Made by a program: the position numbers and the translations under genes. From JAJRTE01 sp964418585 (GTDB taxonomy: Bacteria > Myxococcota_A > UBA796 > JAJRTE01), in assembly GCA_964418585.1 (NCBI GenBank), contig CAYQMG010000020.1:1-64000 (forward strand): a stretch of DNA of 64,000 nt. The letters are read 5' to 3'. Position 1 is the stretch's first letter; every line of letters begins with the position of its first letter. The notes below the pieces were generated by a model that had not been told where the DNA came from, searched no databases, and worked only from the letters and a program-made list of their open reading frames with translations. Of this stretch, positions 34,066 through 44,814 are shown one piece after another.

Positions 34066-35037
34066 TCAGAAGTTGACCTCGACCCGGTACAGTGCGCACC
34101 ATTCCCCCTGCCTGAAGTCGAAGAGGCGGAATTGGGGGTGGCGCATCAAGGTGACGGAGCCGGCGTTGAACACCGGAAGCGCGCCGACCCGGTAGCCGGT
34201 GCGACTGTACCAGTGTTTGTGCCCGTGCAACACGGCCGTCACTCCCGCCTCGCGGGCGAACGCCAGGACCTCTCCAGCGTCCACGAGCGGGGCCATGAGG
34301 TACTGGTCGACCTTGAATGTGTGCTCGTCGAACGTGGCCCACCGACGTTCCGGGGGCAGGCGGCCCAGGTGGTGGTGGAGCACCAGGAGCCGCGTCTCGG
34401 CCGGCACGGTCTCGAGTTCGGTTCTGGCCATGTTCATGGCTTCGGACCCCACCCGCCCACGCACGTTGACCCACCCCCGTTCGAACAGGGTCCGCTCCTC
34501 GAGCAGGTTGCTGTCAAACGCCACCACGGCGATTCCGGGGCCGATTTCGCCCACCCAGGGATAGGACACTTCGAACACATCCTCGAAATCTCGATTCCGG
34601 GTGCCTCGAGCCACGTCGTGGTTGCCCGGTACGACCAGCCGCCGGCGGGCGTCGAACCCGAACGCCTCGAGGTGCTGACGGACCTCGAGGAGTTCGCCCG
34701 GCTTGCCGAACTGGGTGAGATCGCCGGACACGATCAACCCGTCAACCTCGAGCTGGACCAGTGCGGAAAGGAGGTTGCGGAGCCTGGCCGCCACGTCCAG
34801 GCCCAGAGGCCACCGGGAGCCCTGATGGAGGTCGGACCAGTGGGCCAACCGGAAGGTCCCGGTTGGTTTCGGGGCTCGAAGGCCCTGGATGATCGGGGTG
34901 ACCTCTTCGGTCATGTCGACATGGACGTGGCCGCAGATACAGCGAGGAACGTACGGAATCCGTGGGCGCCCACAGGCCGGACACGATTCCTCCGGGATGG
35001 GGCGTGGGACCAACTCGGGTATGCAACGAATACGCAT
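34066..35037 (-). CDS. Class III-type metallophosphoesterase with N-terminal zinc ribbon
   Basis: The first 40 residues carry a Cys-rich ribbon (SCPACGRP and RCICGH). The phosphoesterase core follows: HWSDLHQG, VSGDLTQFGKPGE, VPGNHDVARG, LVLHHHL and LHGHKHW, all metal-binding motifs of the calcineurin-like fold. These enzymes hydrolyse phosphodiesters such as cyclic nucleotides or glycerophosphodiesters. GGAGAGGAG precedes ATG 35037. The 731-aa EcsC-like gene ends 46 nt upstream on the same strand. Confidence 0.85.
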   Translation of the reverse strand: MRIRCIPELVPRPIPEESCPACGRPRIPYVPRCICGHVHVDMTEEVTPIIQGLRAPKPTGTFRLAHWSDLHQGSRWPLGLDVAARLRNLLSALVQLEVDGLIVSGDLTQFGKPGELLEVRQHLEAFGFDARRRLVVPGNHDVARGTRNRDFEDVFEVSYPWVGEIGPGIAVVAFDSNLLEERTLFERGWVNVRGRVGSEAMNMARTELETVPAETRLLVLHHHLGRLPPERRWATFDEHTFKVDQYLMAPLVDAGEVLAFAREAGVTAVLHGHKHWYSRTGYRVGALPVFNAGSVTLMRHPQFRLFDFRQGEWCALYRVEVNF

Positions 35038-35083
35038 CCGGGCACTCCTCTCCGTCCGGCGCCTCCTGGCCGAGCACCGTCGT

Positions 35084-37279
35084 CTACCAGATCCGAGGTG
35101 CATGAGAAGGCGGCGCGGTGCCTGCAGCGTGAAACTCGATCCCATCGCCTCGAGGCGCCATCAGGCCCAGGCGTTCGTGGACCCACCGGCGCGCGGCGAT
35201 GTGGATCGCAGCCTCCGTCATCTCCTGGTACAGGCGCAGATTGGCCCCACCTGCCGCCACCGCATTGGCGAGCGCGACGCCGAGGGCCCAGTGGCGCGGT
35301 CCCCAACCGAGCCGCACCCGGTCGGACAGGCGGAGCAAGCCGGCAGCGACGAAACCGCTCAACCCACCGCGTTCGCCGGTCTGCAACGCCCGACGCACGT
35401 TCCGGCTCAAGGCCTGTACCACCTGGACGGTCAACAGGTGACGGAGTACGGGCTTCCGATCCATCAGGTAGGCCACGAGACCACCGCCTGCGTCCACCGA
35501 CAGGGTGGTGAACAGGGTGTCCACCAGGAACTCGAACCCCTCGTCGGTGCCGGGCTCGATCCCGAAGCAGGCGCCGATCCACGAGACGTTCCTGGCGGCC
35601 AGGAAGCTCACCGTCACCATCTCGAGGCTGGTTCCGCCGAGCCCGCTGGTGACTCCGGCAATCACGCCAAGGCCGAGAGCGCCGAGACGGCCTCGGCGCG
35701 CCCGGTCTCGGGCCAGCGTGTAAACCGTTTCCAGGTCCAGGCTTCGCACTTCCTGGAACGGCACGCCCAGAGCCGTCTCCACTTCGCGCTTCAGGCGTTC
35801 TCGCCGCTCAGGCGTCATCAACTGATGGTAAAGCCGTCGGAAATGCTTCTCCGCATCCCGAATGGCGGTTCGCTTCTCCCCCAGGGCCGAAAAGGTGTCC
35901 GACGTGTTCCCCACCGCTGTCGCCGGACGGAGAGCCTCCACTCGAGGTCGGAACCGGTGCTGGATCCAGGCGTGCACCTCGTTCATCACGCGCCGCTCGG
36001 TCGGCGTCAGATCCTCCCAACGCTCCTCCACCACCTGACGTTCCCGCTCGAGCAGATTCCCGGGTTCGGCCGCGGCCAGGAATACGCCGATACCTCGCCG
36101 GATCTCCTCGATGGGCGCGCCGTCCTCCAGGTATTCAGGCCGCTCGATACGGTCCAGGAGCAAGCGCGTGCTGGGCGTCACCATGTGGGTGCGCGCATGG
36201 ACGCCTGCGAGACGTACCACCAGAGTGCGGACTCGAGCGTCCGTGATGTCGGCGCCCTGGGCGATCCGGGAGAGGGCCCGGGTGACGTGGGGCTGAATTC
36301 CGCCGTAGTACCACGGGTCGAGACGCTTGACCAGTTCCGCCTCGACCAGACGCCGGGCCACGTCGTACCGGTCCTCGGCCACGTACCGTTCGTAGAGTCG
36401 GTCCAGCCGTTCGGGTTGCTCGAGATGGGCGGAGACGAGTTCGTACAACTCATCATATGGCAGATCGAACACGTGGTGCTCGAGGTAGTGGAGGTAAGGC
36501 GAGGCGTCCACGGACTGGGAAGCCACGAATGCGACCAGGTCCCGGGCATGGACCTCGTCGGCTTCCACGCGCACGTAGTAGCGGGCGAGTTGCTCGAGCG
36601 CGTCGAAAGTCTGTTGGTCCGGGGTTCGCTTCCCGGCGTGGAGTTTTTCTGCGAGGTCCTCGAGGTCGCGGGCGCCCATTGTCACGCAGAGGTGGGCCTG
36701 GAGGATGGTGGCGCCCAGGTCCGCCTGGTGTGCGCGGCGCATGAGCCACTCGACGAGTTCCATGGGCCAGCGGGGGAAGGGGGGTCGCTGCAAGGATTTT
36801 CCGGCTCTTGCAAAGCGTGTGGCGGTCCTGGAATCGAGGTTGAACGGAGCGTGACAGAGGTAGGCCCAGGCGTTGGAGCGCAGGTCGGTTGCAGCGATTG
36901 GATGGAGGGGGTGTGCGAATGCGGCGGCGAGCCAGAAGGTTTCGATGTCGGTGCTTCCGCTCATCATTCTGGAGCGGAAAAGCAGTTCAGCAGCCTTGAC
37001 CGCGTCGGCGGGGGCCGTCACATTGCGGGAGAAGATGTGCCGGCAGGCTCTGACGCGGGATTCGATCTCGCCCACGCCGGTATCCAGGGTGGCCACCAGG
37101 TAGAGGGAGAGGGCCATTTCGCGGCGCTCGCGTTCCAGGAGCGGGAGTGGCGTTTCCGGCACCCATTCGAAGAGTAGGGAAGGGTCGTGTCGGAACGACT
37201 GGACCAGGTGGAACGCGCGGCGGAGGTCATGCCGATTCTGGATGGGTAACAGGAGTTCGGACAGCGAGTGCTCGGTCAT
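35084..37279 (-). CDS. Large helical protein with EcsC-like C-terminal domain
   Basis: The 731-aa protein is mostly helical. Residues about 530-680 contain an EcsC-like hydrophobic domain (GALGLGVIAGVTSGLGG, VTVSFLAARNVSWIGACFG). The N-terminal 500 residues resemble alpha-solenoid repeats with no catalytic motif. EcsC proteins are associated with membrane transport and secretion, but their function is poorly defined. It is followed on the same strand by the phosphoesterase gene, a probable two-gene unit. Confidence 0.55.
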   Translation of the reverse strand: MTEHSLSELLLPIQNRHDLRRAFHLVQSFRHDPSLLFEWVPETPLPLLERERREMALSLYLVATLDTGVGEIESRVRACRHIFSRNVTAPADAVKAAELLFRSRMMSGSTDIETFWLAAAFAHPLHPIAATDLRSNAWAYLCHAPFNLDSRTATRFARAGKSLQRPPFPRWPMELVEWLMRRAHQADLGATILQAHLCVTMGARDLEDLAEKLHAGKRTPDQQTFDALEQLARYYVRVEADEVHARDLVAFVASQSVDASPYLHYLEHHVFDLPYDELYELVSAHLEQPERLDRLYERYVAEDRYDVARRLVEAELVKRLDPWYYGGIQPHVTRALSRIAQGADITDARVRTLVVRLAGVHARTHMVTPSTRLLLDRIERPEYLEDGAPIEEIRRGIGVFLAAAEPGNLLERERQVVEERWEDLTPTERRVMNEVHAWIQHRFRPRVEALRPATAVGNTSDTFSALGEKRTAIRDAEKHFRRLYHQLMTPERRERLKREVETALGVPFQEVRSLDLETVYTLARDRARRGRLGALGLGVIAGVTSGLGGTSLEMVTVSFLAARNVSWIGACFGIEPGTDEGFEFLVDTLFTTLSVDAGGGLVAYLMDRKPVLRHLLTVQVVQALSRNVRRALQTGERGGLSGFVAAGLLRLSDRVRLGWGPRHWALGVALANAVAAGGANLRLYQEMTEAAIHIAARRWVHERLGLMAPRGDGIEFHAAGTAPPSHAPRIW

Positions 37280-37294
37280 GTGTGCCCCCAGGGG

Positions 37295-38110
37295 TCACAG
37301 GTAACGGAAGAAGATTTCCAGCAGACCGTTCGGGTTGTCCACGTGGAGCCAGTGGCCGGCTCGGGGGAGCACATCGATGGAAATGCGTCCGTTCCGGGCC
37401 ATGTCCTGGATACGGTGTATCATCTCGGAGGAGAATACCGGGGATTCGGCCGCTGCGACGAACCGTACCGCCACGGACGGGTCGCTCCGGGCGAGGAACT
37501 CGAGGAAATCTCGACGGAGGAAGTCGCGGAGCATCCCCTCGATTGCTTGCAAGTCCACGCCCCAGTTGAACGTGCGCCCCTGGGCGCGGAGATTGGTTGC
37601 CACCCACTGGGCGGTGCGGCGGTCGAGGCCCCGGGAGGCGAGGTAGGAGATGAAGGCGTCGCGGGAGGGCTGAGGCATCGGGACGGTTTGAAGCAGCGTG
37701 AGGAGACGTGCGACTCGAGTGGCCGCCTTGCCTGCAGCAGGATTCGCGTCCAGGACGAAAACCTGCTCGAGGTCCTCGGGGGCTTCCTGGGCGAGCGCGA
37801 GGGCGACCTTGCCTCCGAAGGAGTGTCCGGCCACGGCTTCGGTGGGGAAGGGGAGGTGTTCCATCAAGTCGAGGAGGTCCTCTGCGCAGGCGTCCACGGT
37901 GTGTGGAGGGGGGAATCCCTGGGATCGTCCGTGCATGCGAAGGTCCACCAACACGACGGCCCAGTCGGGCAATCGGTGCACCAGCGCCTGGGCGATTCCG
38001 TGCCAGTTCCGGCCCTGGCCCAGGATGCCGTGGAGCAAGACGAGTGCCCGCAACGCCGACTGGTCGTCGGCGGTGACGACGCGATGGAATAGAAGGGGTC
38101 GAGGCGCCAT
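37295..38110 (-). CDS. Alpha/beta-fold hydrolase (YbfF/MhpC-like)
   Basis: The 271-aa protein has LVLLHGILGQGRNW (oxyanion strand), VDLRMHGRS and GHSFGG with Ser97, plus a C-terminal RAGHWLHVDNP with the catalytic His. This is the pattern of small serine esterases such as YbfF. The substrate is unknown. ATG 38110 lies opposite the tilS promoter region. Confidence 0.85.
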   Translation of the reverse strand: MAPRPLLFHRVVTADDQSALRALVLLHGILGQGRNWHGIAQALVHRLPDWAVVLVDLRMHGRSQGFPPPHTVDACAEDLLDLMEHLPFPTEAVAGHSFGGKVALALAQEAPEDLEQVFVLDANPAAGKAATRVARLLTLLQTVPMPQPSRDAFISYLASRGLDRRTAQWVATNLRAQGRTFNWGVDLQAIEGMLRDFLRRDFLEFLARSDPSVAVRFVAAAESPVFSSEMIHRIQDMARNGRISIDVLPRAGHWLHVDNPNGLLEIFFRYL

Positions 38111-38301
38111 GCGTACTCCAGGAAGGACCGGACCGGTTGAAGCGGTCTGGAGTCCTGATGAAGGCGGAGGCCGGGACCGGTCAGGAACGATCCGTTCTCT
38201 GGCCTGGACGACCGGCTGATCAGCCCTGGTAAGACTATAGAGAGGTGCGACCGTGGGCGTCAAGCACCGGCTGACCGCGGTCGTGACCCTGGTCCGGTTC
38301 A

Positions 38302-38330
38302 TTGACGCGCAAGGGCCAGGATGCTATAGT
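38302..38330 (+). promoter_or_regulatory. Sigma70-like promoter of the tilS-ftsH-...-der operon
   Basis: TTGACG (38302-38307), 17-nt spacer, TATAGT (38325-38330): five of six matches in each box, the best promoter match seen in the window. tilS starts 25 nt downstream of the -10 box, giving a very short leader. Confidence 0.65.
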
Positions 38331-38354
38331 TAGCAGGGTTTTTTCGGACAGAGG

Positions 38355-39812
38355 ATGAGGGAGGCGAGGCCGATTGGTCCACCACGTGCACTGCTGGGTC
38401 GGGTTGCGCGATTCATCGCCCGGCACGACCTGATTCGGGTGGGAGACACGGTGGTCGTGGCCGTGTCCGGTGGGGTTGACTCCTGCGTACTGCTCGACCT
38501 TCTGGAACAGTTGAGCCCGTCGTTGAGCGCCCGGTTGGTGGTGGCGCACGTGCACCACGGGCTTCGAGGTGCGGAGGCGGACCGGGACGAGCGTTTTGTG
38601 AAGGGTCTGGCCGGGGCTCGTGGGTTGCCGTACGTGGTCGGTCGTCTCCGGGGTCTGAAGGAAGCGGCCGGCCGACAAGGCGTCTCGCTCCAGGCCGCAG
38701 CCCGGGACGCGCGCTACGCCTTTCTCGCCGAGTCCAGGGAAGCCCGAGGGGCTCGAGTGGTGGCGTTGGGCCACACGATGACCGACCAGGCGGAGACGAT
38801 CCTGGAACGGGTGCTCCGCGGCGCCGGGACGGACGGATTGGGGGGCATGGCGCCGGTGCGGGACGGGTGGGTCGTGCGGCCGCTGCTGTGTGCGACTCGG
38901 GACGAAGTCCTTGCCTATGCACGGTTCCGGGGTCTCACCTGGGTCGAGGACGGTACCAACGTATCTCCGGCGTACACGCGCAACCGAATCCGGCTGCACG
39001 TCTGGCCGGCGCTGCTGGCAGAGAATCCGAATCTCGAGCGGGCACTGGCCCGGTTGGCGGAGGTGGCACGGCGGGACACGGATCTCCTTGACAAGCTGAC
39101 CGAAACCGTATGGAATTCGAGCGCGGTCCAGCCTGGGGTCGACCGGGTCGAGGTGTCGGTTGGAGCATTGCTCGAGCAGCATCCTGCGCTACGCTTTCGC
39201 CTGTTGCGCAAGGCTGTCCGGGTATTGACGGCGGAGGTCCCGGGGGTCACGGTGGGCCACGACCATTTGGCTGCGGTACTCGATCTGGCCGAGCGCGGTG
39301 GAGGGTTCAAGGCACTGGACCTTCCAGGCGGATTGCGCGTGGAGCTGGAGCCGGAGCGGCTGGTGGTGGCCAGGCGTGCAGCGGCCGATGGGCGGGCGGG
39401 CGATGAGGTGGAACTGGCGATTCCGGGGGCCACTTCTCTGCCCACGGGAGAGACCATTCGGGTGGACCGGGTGCCTCGAGCCGCGGTGGAAGGACTGCGT
39501 GGGCATGCCCGCGAATGCTGGCTCGAGGAGGATCGGGTCGACGGGCGCCTGTGGGTACGCTATTACCGGCGAGGGGATCGGTTTCATCCATTTGGAGCCC
39601 CGGGACCGGTGAGGTTGAGCCGTTTTTTCATTCGGGAGAAGATACCGCGTGCGCGGCGACAGACGATTCCACTGGTATTGATGGGCGGTCGGATCGTGTG
39701 GGTTGTCGGCGTGCGGGGTTCCGAGTATACCAGAATCTCCGGGAAGTCTGAGCGCGTTCTCCGGTTGCGGCTGGAGGAGCCGGGAGAGGGTGCCGCGACC
39801 CGGGTGACGTAG
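38355..39812 (+). CDS. tilS: tRNA(Ile)-lysidine synthase
   Basis: The 485-aa protein has the PP-loop SGGVDS (38-43), HVHHGLRG, GHTMTDQAETILERVLRG and the C-terminal substrate-binding domain (RYYRRGDRFHPFG, KIPRARR). It adds lysine to C34 of the tRNA(Ile) CAU anticodon, changing decoding from Met to Ile, using ATP. ftsH follows after 21 nt, a common gene pair. First gene of the long operon. Confidence 0.95.
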   Translation: MREARPIGPPRALLGRVARFIARHDLIRVGDTVVVAVSGGVDSCVLLDLLEQLSPSLSARLVVAHVHHGLRGAEADRDERFVKGLAGARGLPYVVGRLRGLKEAAGRQGVSLQAAARDARYAFLAESREARGARVVALGHTMTDQAETILERVLRGAGTDGLGGMAPVRDGWVVRPLLCATRDEVLAYARFRGLTWVEDGTNVSPAYTRNRIRLHVWPALLAENPNLERALARLAEVARRDTDLLDKLTETVWNSSAVQPGVDRVEVSVGALLEQHPALRFRLLRKAVRVLTAEVPGVTVGHDHLAAVLDLAERGGGFKALDLPGGLRVELEPERLVVARRAAADGRAGDEVELAIPGATSLPTGETIRVDRVPRAAVEGLRGHARECWLEEDRVDGRLWVRYYRRGDRFHPFGAPGPVRLSRFFIREKIPRARRQTIPLVLMGGRIVWVVGVRGSEYTRISGKSERVLRLRLEEPGEGAATRVT

Positions 39813-39833
39813 TGGTTGAGTGACGTCGTAGCC

Positions 39834-41639
<1,806 letters not shown>

Positions 41640-41646
41640 GGCGAGC

Positions 41647-42879
41647 GTGTTGACCAGACCATTGGTAAGGCCCGTCCACTATCAAAATTGGTGTGAACTC
41701 GAGCAATTCATTCGCGACCATGCCCTCCAGGGGGAAGTATCGCGGGCGCGGGAAGACATCGACTGGCGAGGGTACCTGTTCAGCGGTCTTGCGTCGGACC
41801 AGGTGGCGGACCTGGTGGCCCGTGCTCGTGCGGTGGGCGCGCATGTGTTTCACTCGCTTCCCGGGACCCGTGTGGCGGCTCGTGTACTGGTGGTGGGGCG
41901 TCCTGCGGAGGTGCGTGAGGTTGTATCGGGGACGGCGTCGTTTGGGGTTCGGGTGCAGGGGGTTCTGGACATGTTCTGCACGGCGCAGGGGGAGGCGCCG
42001 AGTCGGTGGGCGTTGCCCGGTGGGGATTTGAAGCTGGATCGGCCGCTGGTTCAGGCGGTGGTGAACGTGACGCCGGATTCTTTCTATGACGGTGGTCGTT
42101 ACGCGACCACGGAGCGGGCGGTGGCTCGAGCGGAGCAGGTTTTGGAGGAGGGAGCGGACATCATCGACATTGGAGGGGAGTCGACGCGCCCGGGAGCGGA
42201 TCCGGTGACGGTGGAGGAAGAGACGGCGCGGGTCCTTCCGGTGGTGGAAGCGCTGGCGGGTCGTATTGAAGCGCCGATTTCGGTGGACACGTCCAAGGCG
42301 GTAGTGGCCCGTCGTTCGTTGGAAGCGGGGGCGCGAATCATCAACGATGTTACGGGGTTTCGAGGTGATCCCGAGATGTTGGATTGTGTGGCCGCTCATG
42401 GAGCCGGAGTCATCGTGATGCACATGCGGGGGACGCCCCGAACGATGCAGCGACTGACGCACTATGAATCGTTGATGGGGGAGATTGTCGAACTGCTGGC
42501 CGATCGCGTGGCGCTGGCGGAGAAGGCGGGGGTTCCGCGGGAACGCATCGTGGTGGATCCAGGACTGGGATTCGGGAAGACGCCGGAGGACAACCTGGTG
42601 ATACTCAGGCGGCTGTCGGTGCTGACCGAGCTGGGCTGTCCGATTCTGGTGGGCGCGTCCCGGAAGTCGTTCCTGGGGCGTCTTTTCGGCTGGGATCTGG
42701 AGGAGCGGCTGGAGGGATCGGTGGCGGCCGCGGCGGCGGCCGTACTGGCCGGAGCCAGCATTGTGCGTGTGCACGACGTGAAAGAGACTCGCAAGGTGGT
42801 CGACACGGTTTGGGCGATTCGTCACGCCGGGAGCGGGGAGTACACCTCGACGGCCGACAGGAGCGATGATGTTCGATGA
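41647..42879 (+). CDS. folP: Dihydropteroate synthase with N-terminal extension
   Basis: The C-terminal 270 residues are a standard DHPS: VNVTPDSFYDGG, IDIGGESTRPGA, NDVTGF, VDPGLGFGKT and GASRKSFLG. It condenses pterin pyrophosphate with p-aminobenzoate for folate. About 135 residues precede the barrel, a helix-strand domain found in some DHPS (sometimes called a domain of unknown role). I start at GTG 41647, 7 nt after the ftsH stop; no strong ribosome site is present. cdaA overlaps its end by 14 nt. Confidence 0.92.
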   Translation: MLTRPLVRPVHYQNWCELEQFIRDHALQGEVSRAREDIDWRGYLFSGLASDQVADLVARARAVGAHVFHSLPGTRVAARVLVVGRPAEVREVVSGTASFGVRVQGVLDMFCTAQGEAPSRWALPGGDLKLDRPLVQAVVNVTPDSFYDGGRYATTERAVARAEQVLEEGADIIDIGGESTRPGADPVTVEEETARVLPVVEALAGRIEAPISVDTSKAVVARRSLEAGARIINDVTGFRGDPEMLDCVAAHGAGVIVMHMRGTPRTMQRLTHYESLMGEIVELLADRVALAEKAGVPRERIVVDPGLGFGKTPEDNLVILRRLSVLTELGCPILVGASRKSFLGRLFGWDLEERLEGSVAAAAAAVLAGASIVRVHDVKETRKVVDTVWAIRHAGSGEYTSTADRSDDVR

Positions 42880-43660
42880 CTTGTTCGGTGCGCTTCGGCT
42901 CAACGACATCGCGGACATCCTCATACTGACGCTGATCATCTACTACGTCCTGGCCCTGATCAAGGGGACTCGAGCGTTCCAGGTGGCGTGGGGTCTGCTG
43001 ATCCTGATCCCGATGTTCATGCTTGCGAACTATCTCGAGCTGTACACGTTGAGCTGGATCCTGGACCGATTTTCCGTCTACCTGGTGCTGGCCATCATCA
43101 TCTTGTTTCAGGACGACATTCGCCGGGCGCTGGCTCGAGTGGGGAATCCGCTGTTTCCCAGCATGAACCGGGGGATGGAGACGCAGGTGGTGGAGGAGTT
43201 GATCCGTGCCGTGTTCGCGCTGGCGTCGACCTCCACCGGAGCGTTGATTGTGCTGGAGCGGGAAGGCAGTTTGGACGACTACATCGAGGTGGGCGTCAAG
43301 ATCGATGCCTTGTTGACGAGCGAGGTGTTGCAGGCGATTTTTCAGACGTCGTCGCCGATTCATGACGGAGCGGTCATCGTGCGGCGAGACCGGATCGTTG
43401 CGGCCGGATGTTTTTTGCCCTTGACGACCAACCCGGAAGTGAGCAAGGCGCTGGGCACGCGACATCGGGCCGCGATTGGCCTGACGGACGAGGCGGACTC
43501 GGTGGTTTTGGTGGTATCGGAGGAGGAGGGTCGTGTTTCGCTGGTGTCTGGAGGCAAGATTCGGGTCGTTCCGGACGCCAAGGAACTTCGGGCTGCGTTG
43601 AAGAAGATTTTCACCGTTGAACCGGTCCGGCGCCGACTGTGGTTCAGGCGTGCGATGTAG
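42866..43660 (+). CDS. cdaA: Membrane diadenylate cyclase (c-di-AMP synthase)
   Basis: The 264-aa protein has three N-terminal transmembrane segments (about 14-32, 40-60, 70-82) and a DAC domain with DGA at 167-169 (SPIHDGAVIV) and RHR at 199-201 (GTRHRAAIG), the two catalytic signatures. It makes c-di-AMP from two ATP, a messenger for osmolyte and cell-wall balance. Adjacent cdaR and glmM are its classic partners. Start is ATG ATG at 42866/42869, overlapping folP. Confidence 0.94.
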   Translation: MMFDDLFGALRLNDIADILILTLIIYYVLALIKGTRAFQVAWGLLILIPMFMLANYLELYTLSWILDRFSVYLVLAIIILFQDDIRRALARVGNPLFPSMNRGMETQVVEELIRAVFALASTSTGALIVLEREGSLDDYIEVGVKIDALLTSEVLQAIFQTSSPIHDGAVIVRRDRIVAAGCFLPLTTNPEVSKALGTRHRAAIGLTDEADSVVLVVSEEEGRVSLVSGGKIRVVPDAKELRAALKKIFTVEPVRRRLWFRRAM

Positions 43661-43671
43661 GGGAGGGCAGG

Positions 43672-44766
43672 GTGCCGAACGCAGGAACGGAAGATCGGGG
43701 AAATGGGAACCACGAGCCGGGAGGGCCGCCCCGTACCTCGTTGTTCGGCCGGATCTCGTCCCATCCCCTGGTGCGGGCTCAGGCCGCAAGGCTCAAGCGG
43801 ATGGTGACCCACAACCTCTACCTCAAGGTCCTCTCGTTTGCTCTTGCCCTGGTCCTGTGGGCGCGGGTCTCGGAAGACCAGATGGTGACCGAGACGGTGT
43901 CGGTGAAGCTGGTGGTCAAGCGGCCTCGAGGCTTGATTCTGCTCGATCCGCCTGGCGAGACCATGGCGATCCAGGTGATGTCTCCCCGGAGCAAGTTGAA
44001 AGCGTTGCAGCGGGCGCAACTCGAACTTCACGTGGATCTCAGCAGCGCCACGGTGGGCGAGATGGAGTACAGTCCGGTGGGACAGCGTATCCGCAATCTT
44101 CCCACTGGCGTGGAGATCACCGCGTACATGCCGTCCACATACCACTTCACTTTTGACAAGGAGATGACGCGGACCCTGAAGGTTCGGGTGCCGATCGAGG
44201 GGGAACCAGCCCCGGGGTACCACGTGGTGGGGAGACCCTTGGTGGAACCGCCGAGCGTGACCCTGGTGGGGCCGGCCAGTGTGGTGGAGAACCTGGTGGA
44301 CGTGGCCACCGAACCCGTGGACGTGTCAGACTTGACGGACTCCCACACTGGACGATATCTGTTGAATCTCGAGAATCCCCTGCTCCGCGTGGAAGGCGGG
44401 CGGGAAGACGTGGTGGTCAGTATCGAAATCGAGCCGATCCGCCTCGAGCGGACGTTTGCCGACCTTCCGGTGGAAATCCCGGAGACCATGGGCCGGTGCC
44501 GGTTGAAACCGGACCGGGCGACTGTGGTGCTCGAGGGGCCGAGCGAGGTTCTCGGCCGAATCGAGCCCGGGGACGTCCGGATCTTTCTCCAGGAAGGCTC
44601 GATGCCCCCTTCGGAGCTGAGGCGACCGCACAAGCTGCAATATCCGCCGCCGGAGCGTGCCAGGGGACTTCCCCGAATCACCATCAGTTGGCCGAACGAA
44701 AATGTGGTCAAGCTGAAACGCGTCACACCGGAGGTATTCGAGTTTCGGGTGCTCGCGGAGGGTTGA
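43672..44766 (+). CDS. cdaR: CdaR/YbbR-domain regulator of diadenylate cyclase
   Basis: The 364-aa protein has one N-terminal transmembrane helix (LKVLSFALALVLWARV, about 60-75) followed by tandem YbbR domains (VVGRPLVEPPSVTLVGPASVVENLVDV is a family hallmark spanning one repeat). CdaR binds CdaA and tunes c-di-AMP output at the membrane. GTG 43672 is preceded by GGGAGGGC and lies 12 nt after cdaA. A long charged N-terminal tail before the helix suggests the true start could be later. Confidence 0.85.
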   Translation: MPNAGTEDRGNGNHEPGGPPRTSLFGRISSHPLVRAQAARLKRMVTHNLYLKVLSFALALVLWARVSEDQMVTETVSVKLVVKRPRGLILLDPPGETMAIQVMSPRSKLKALQRAQLELHVDLSSATVGEMEYSPVGQRIRNLPTGVEITAYMPSTYHFTFDKEMTRTLKVRVPIEGEPAPGYHVVGRPLVEPPSVTLVGPASVVENLVDVATEPVDVSDLTDSHTGRYLLNLENPLLRVEGGREDVVVSIEIEPIRLERTFADLPVEIPETMGRCRLKPDRATVVLEGPSEVLGRIEPGDVRIFLQEGSMPPSELRRPHKLQYPPPERARGLPRITISWPNENVVKLKRVTPEVFEFRVLAEG

Positions 44767-44814
44767 CGGGGAGGTCGTGCACCGAACCCTCACCAGGTGG
44801 ACTCGTTCAAGACC

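Noticed and set aside
34889..37177. 762-codon plus-strand open frame opposite the EcsC-like gene
   Set aside because: It mirrors the minus-strand gene, shows no domain, and the minus-strand product has EcsC-like features and a proper start.
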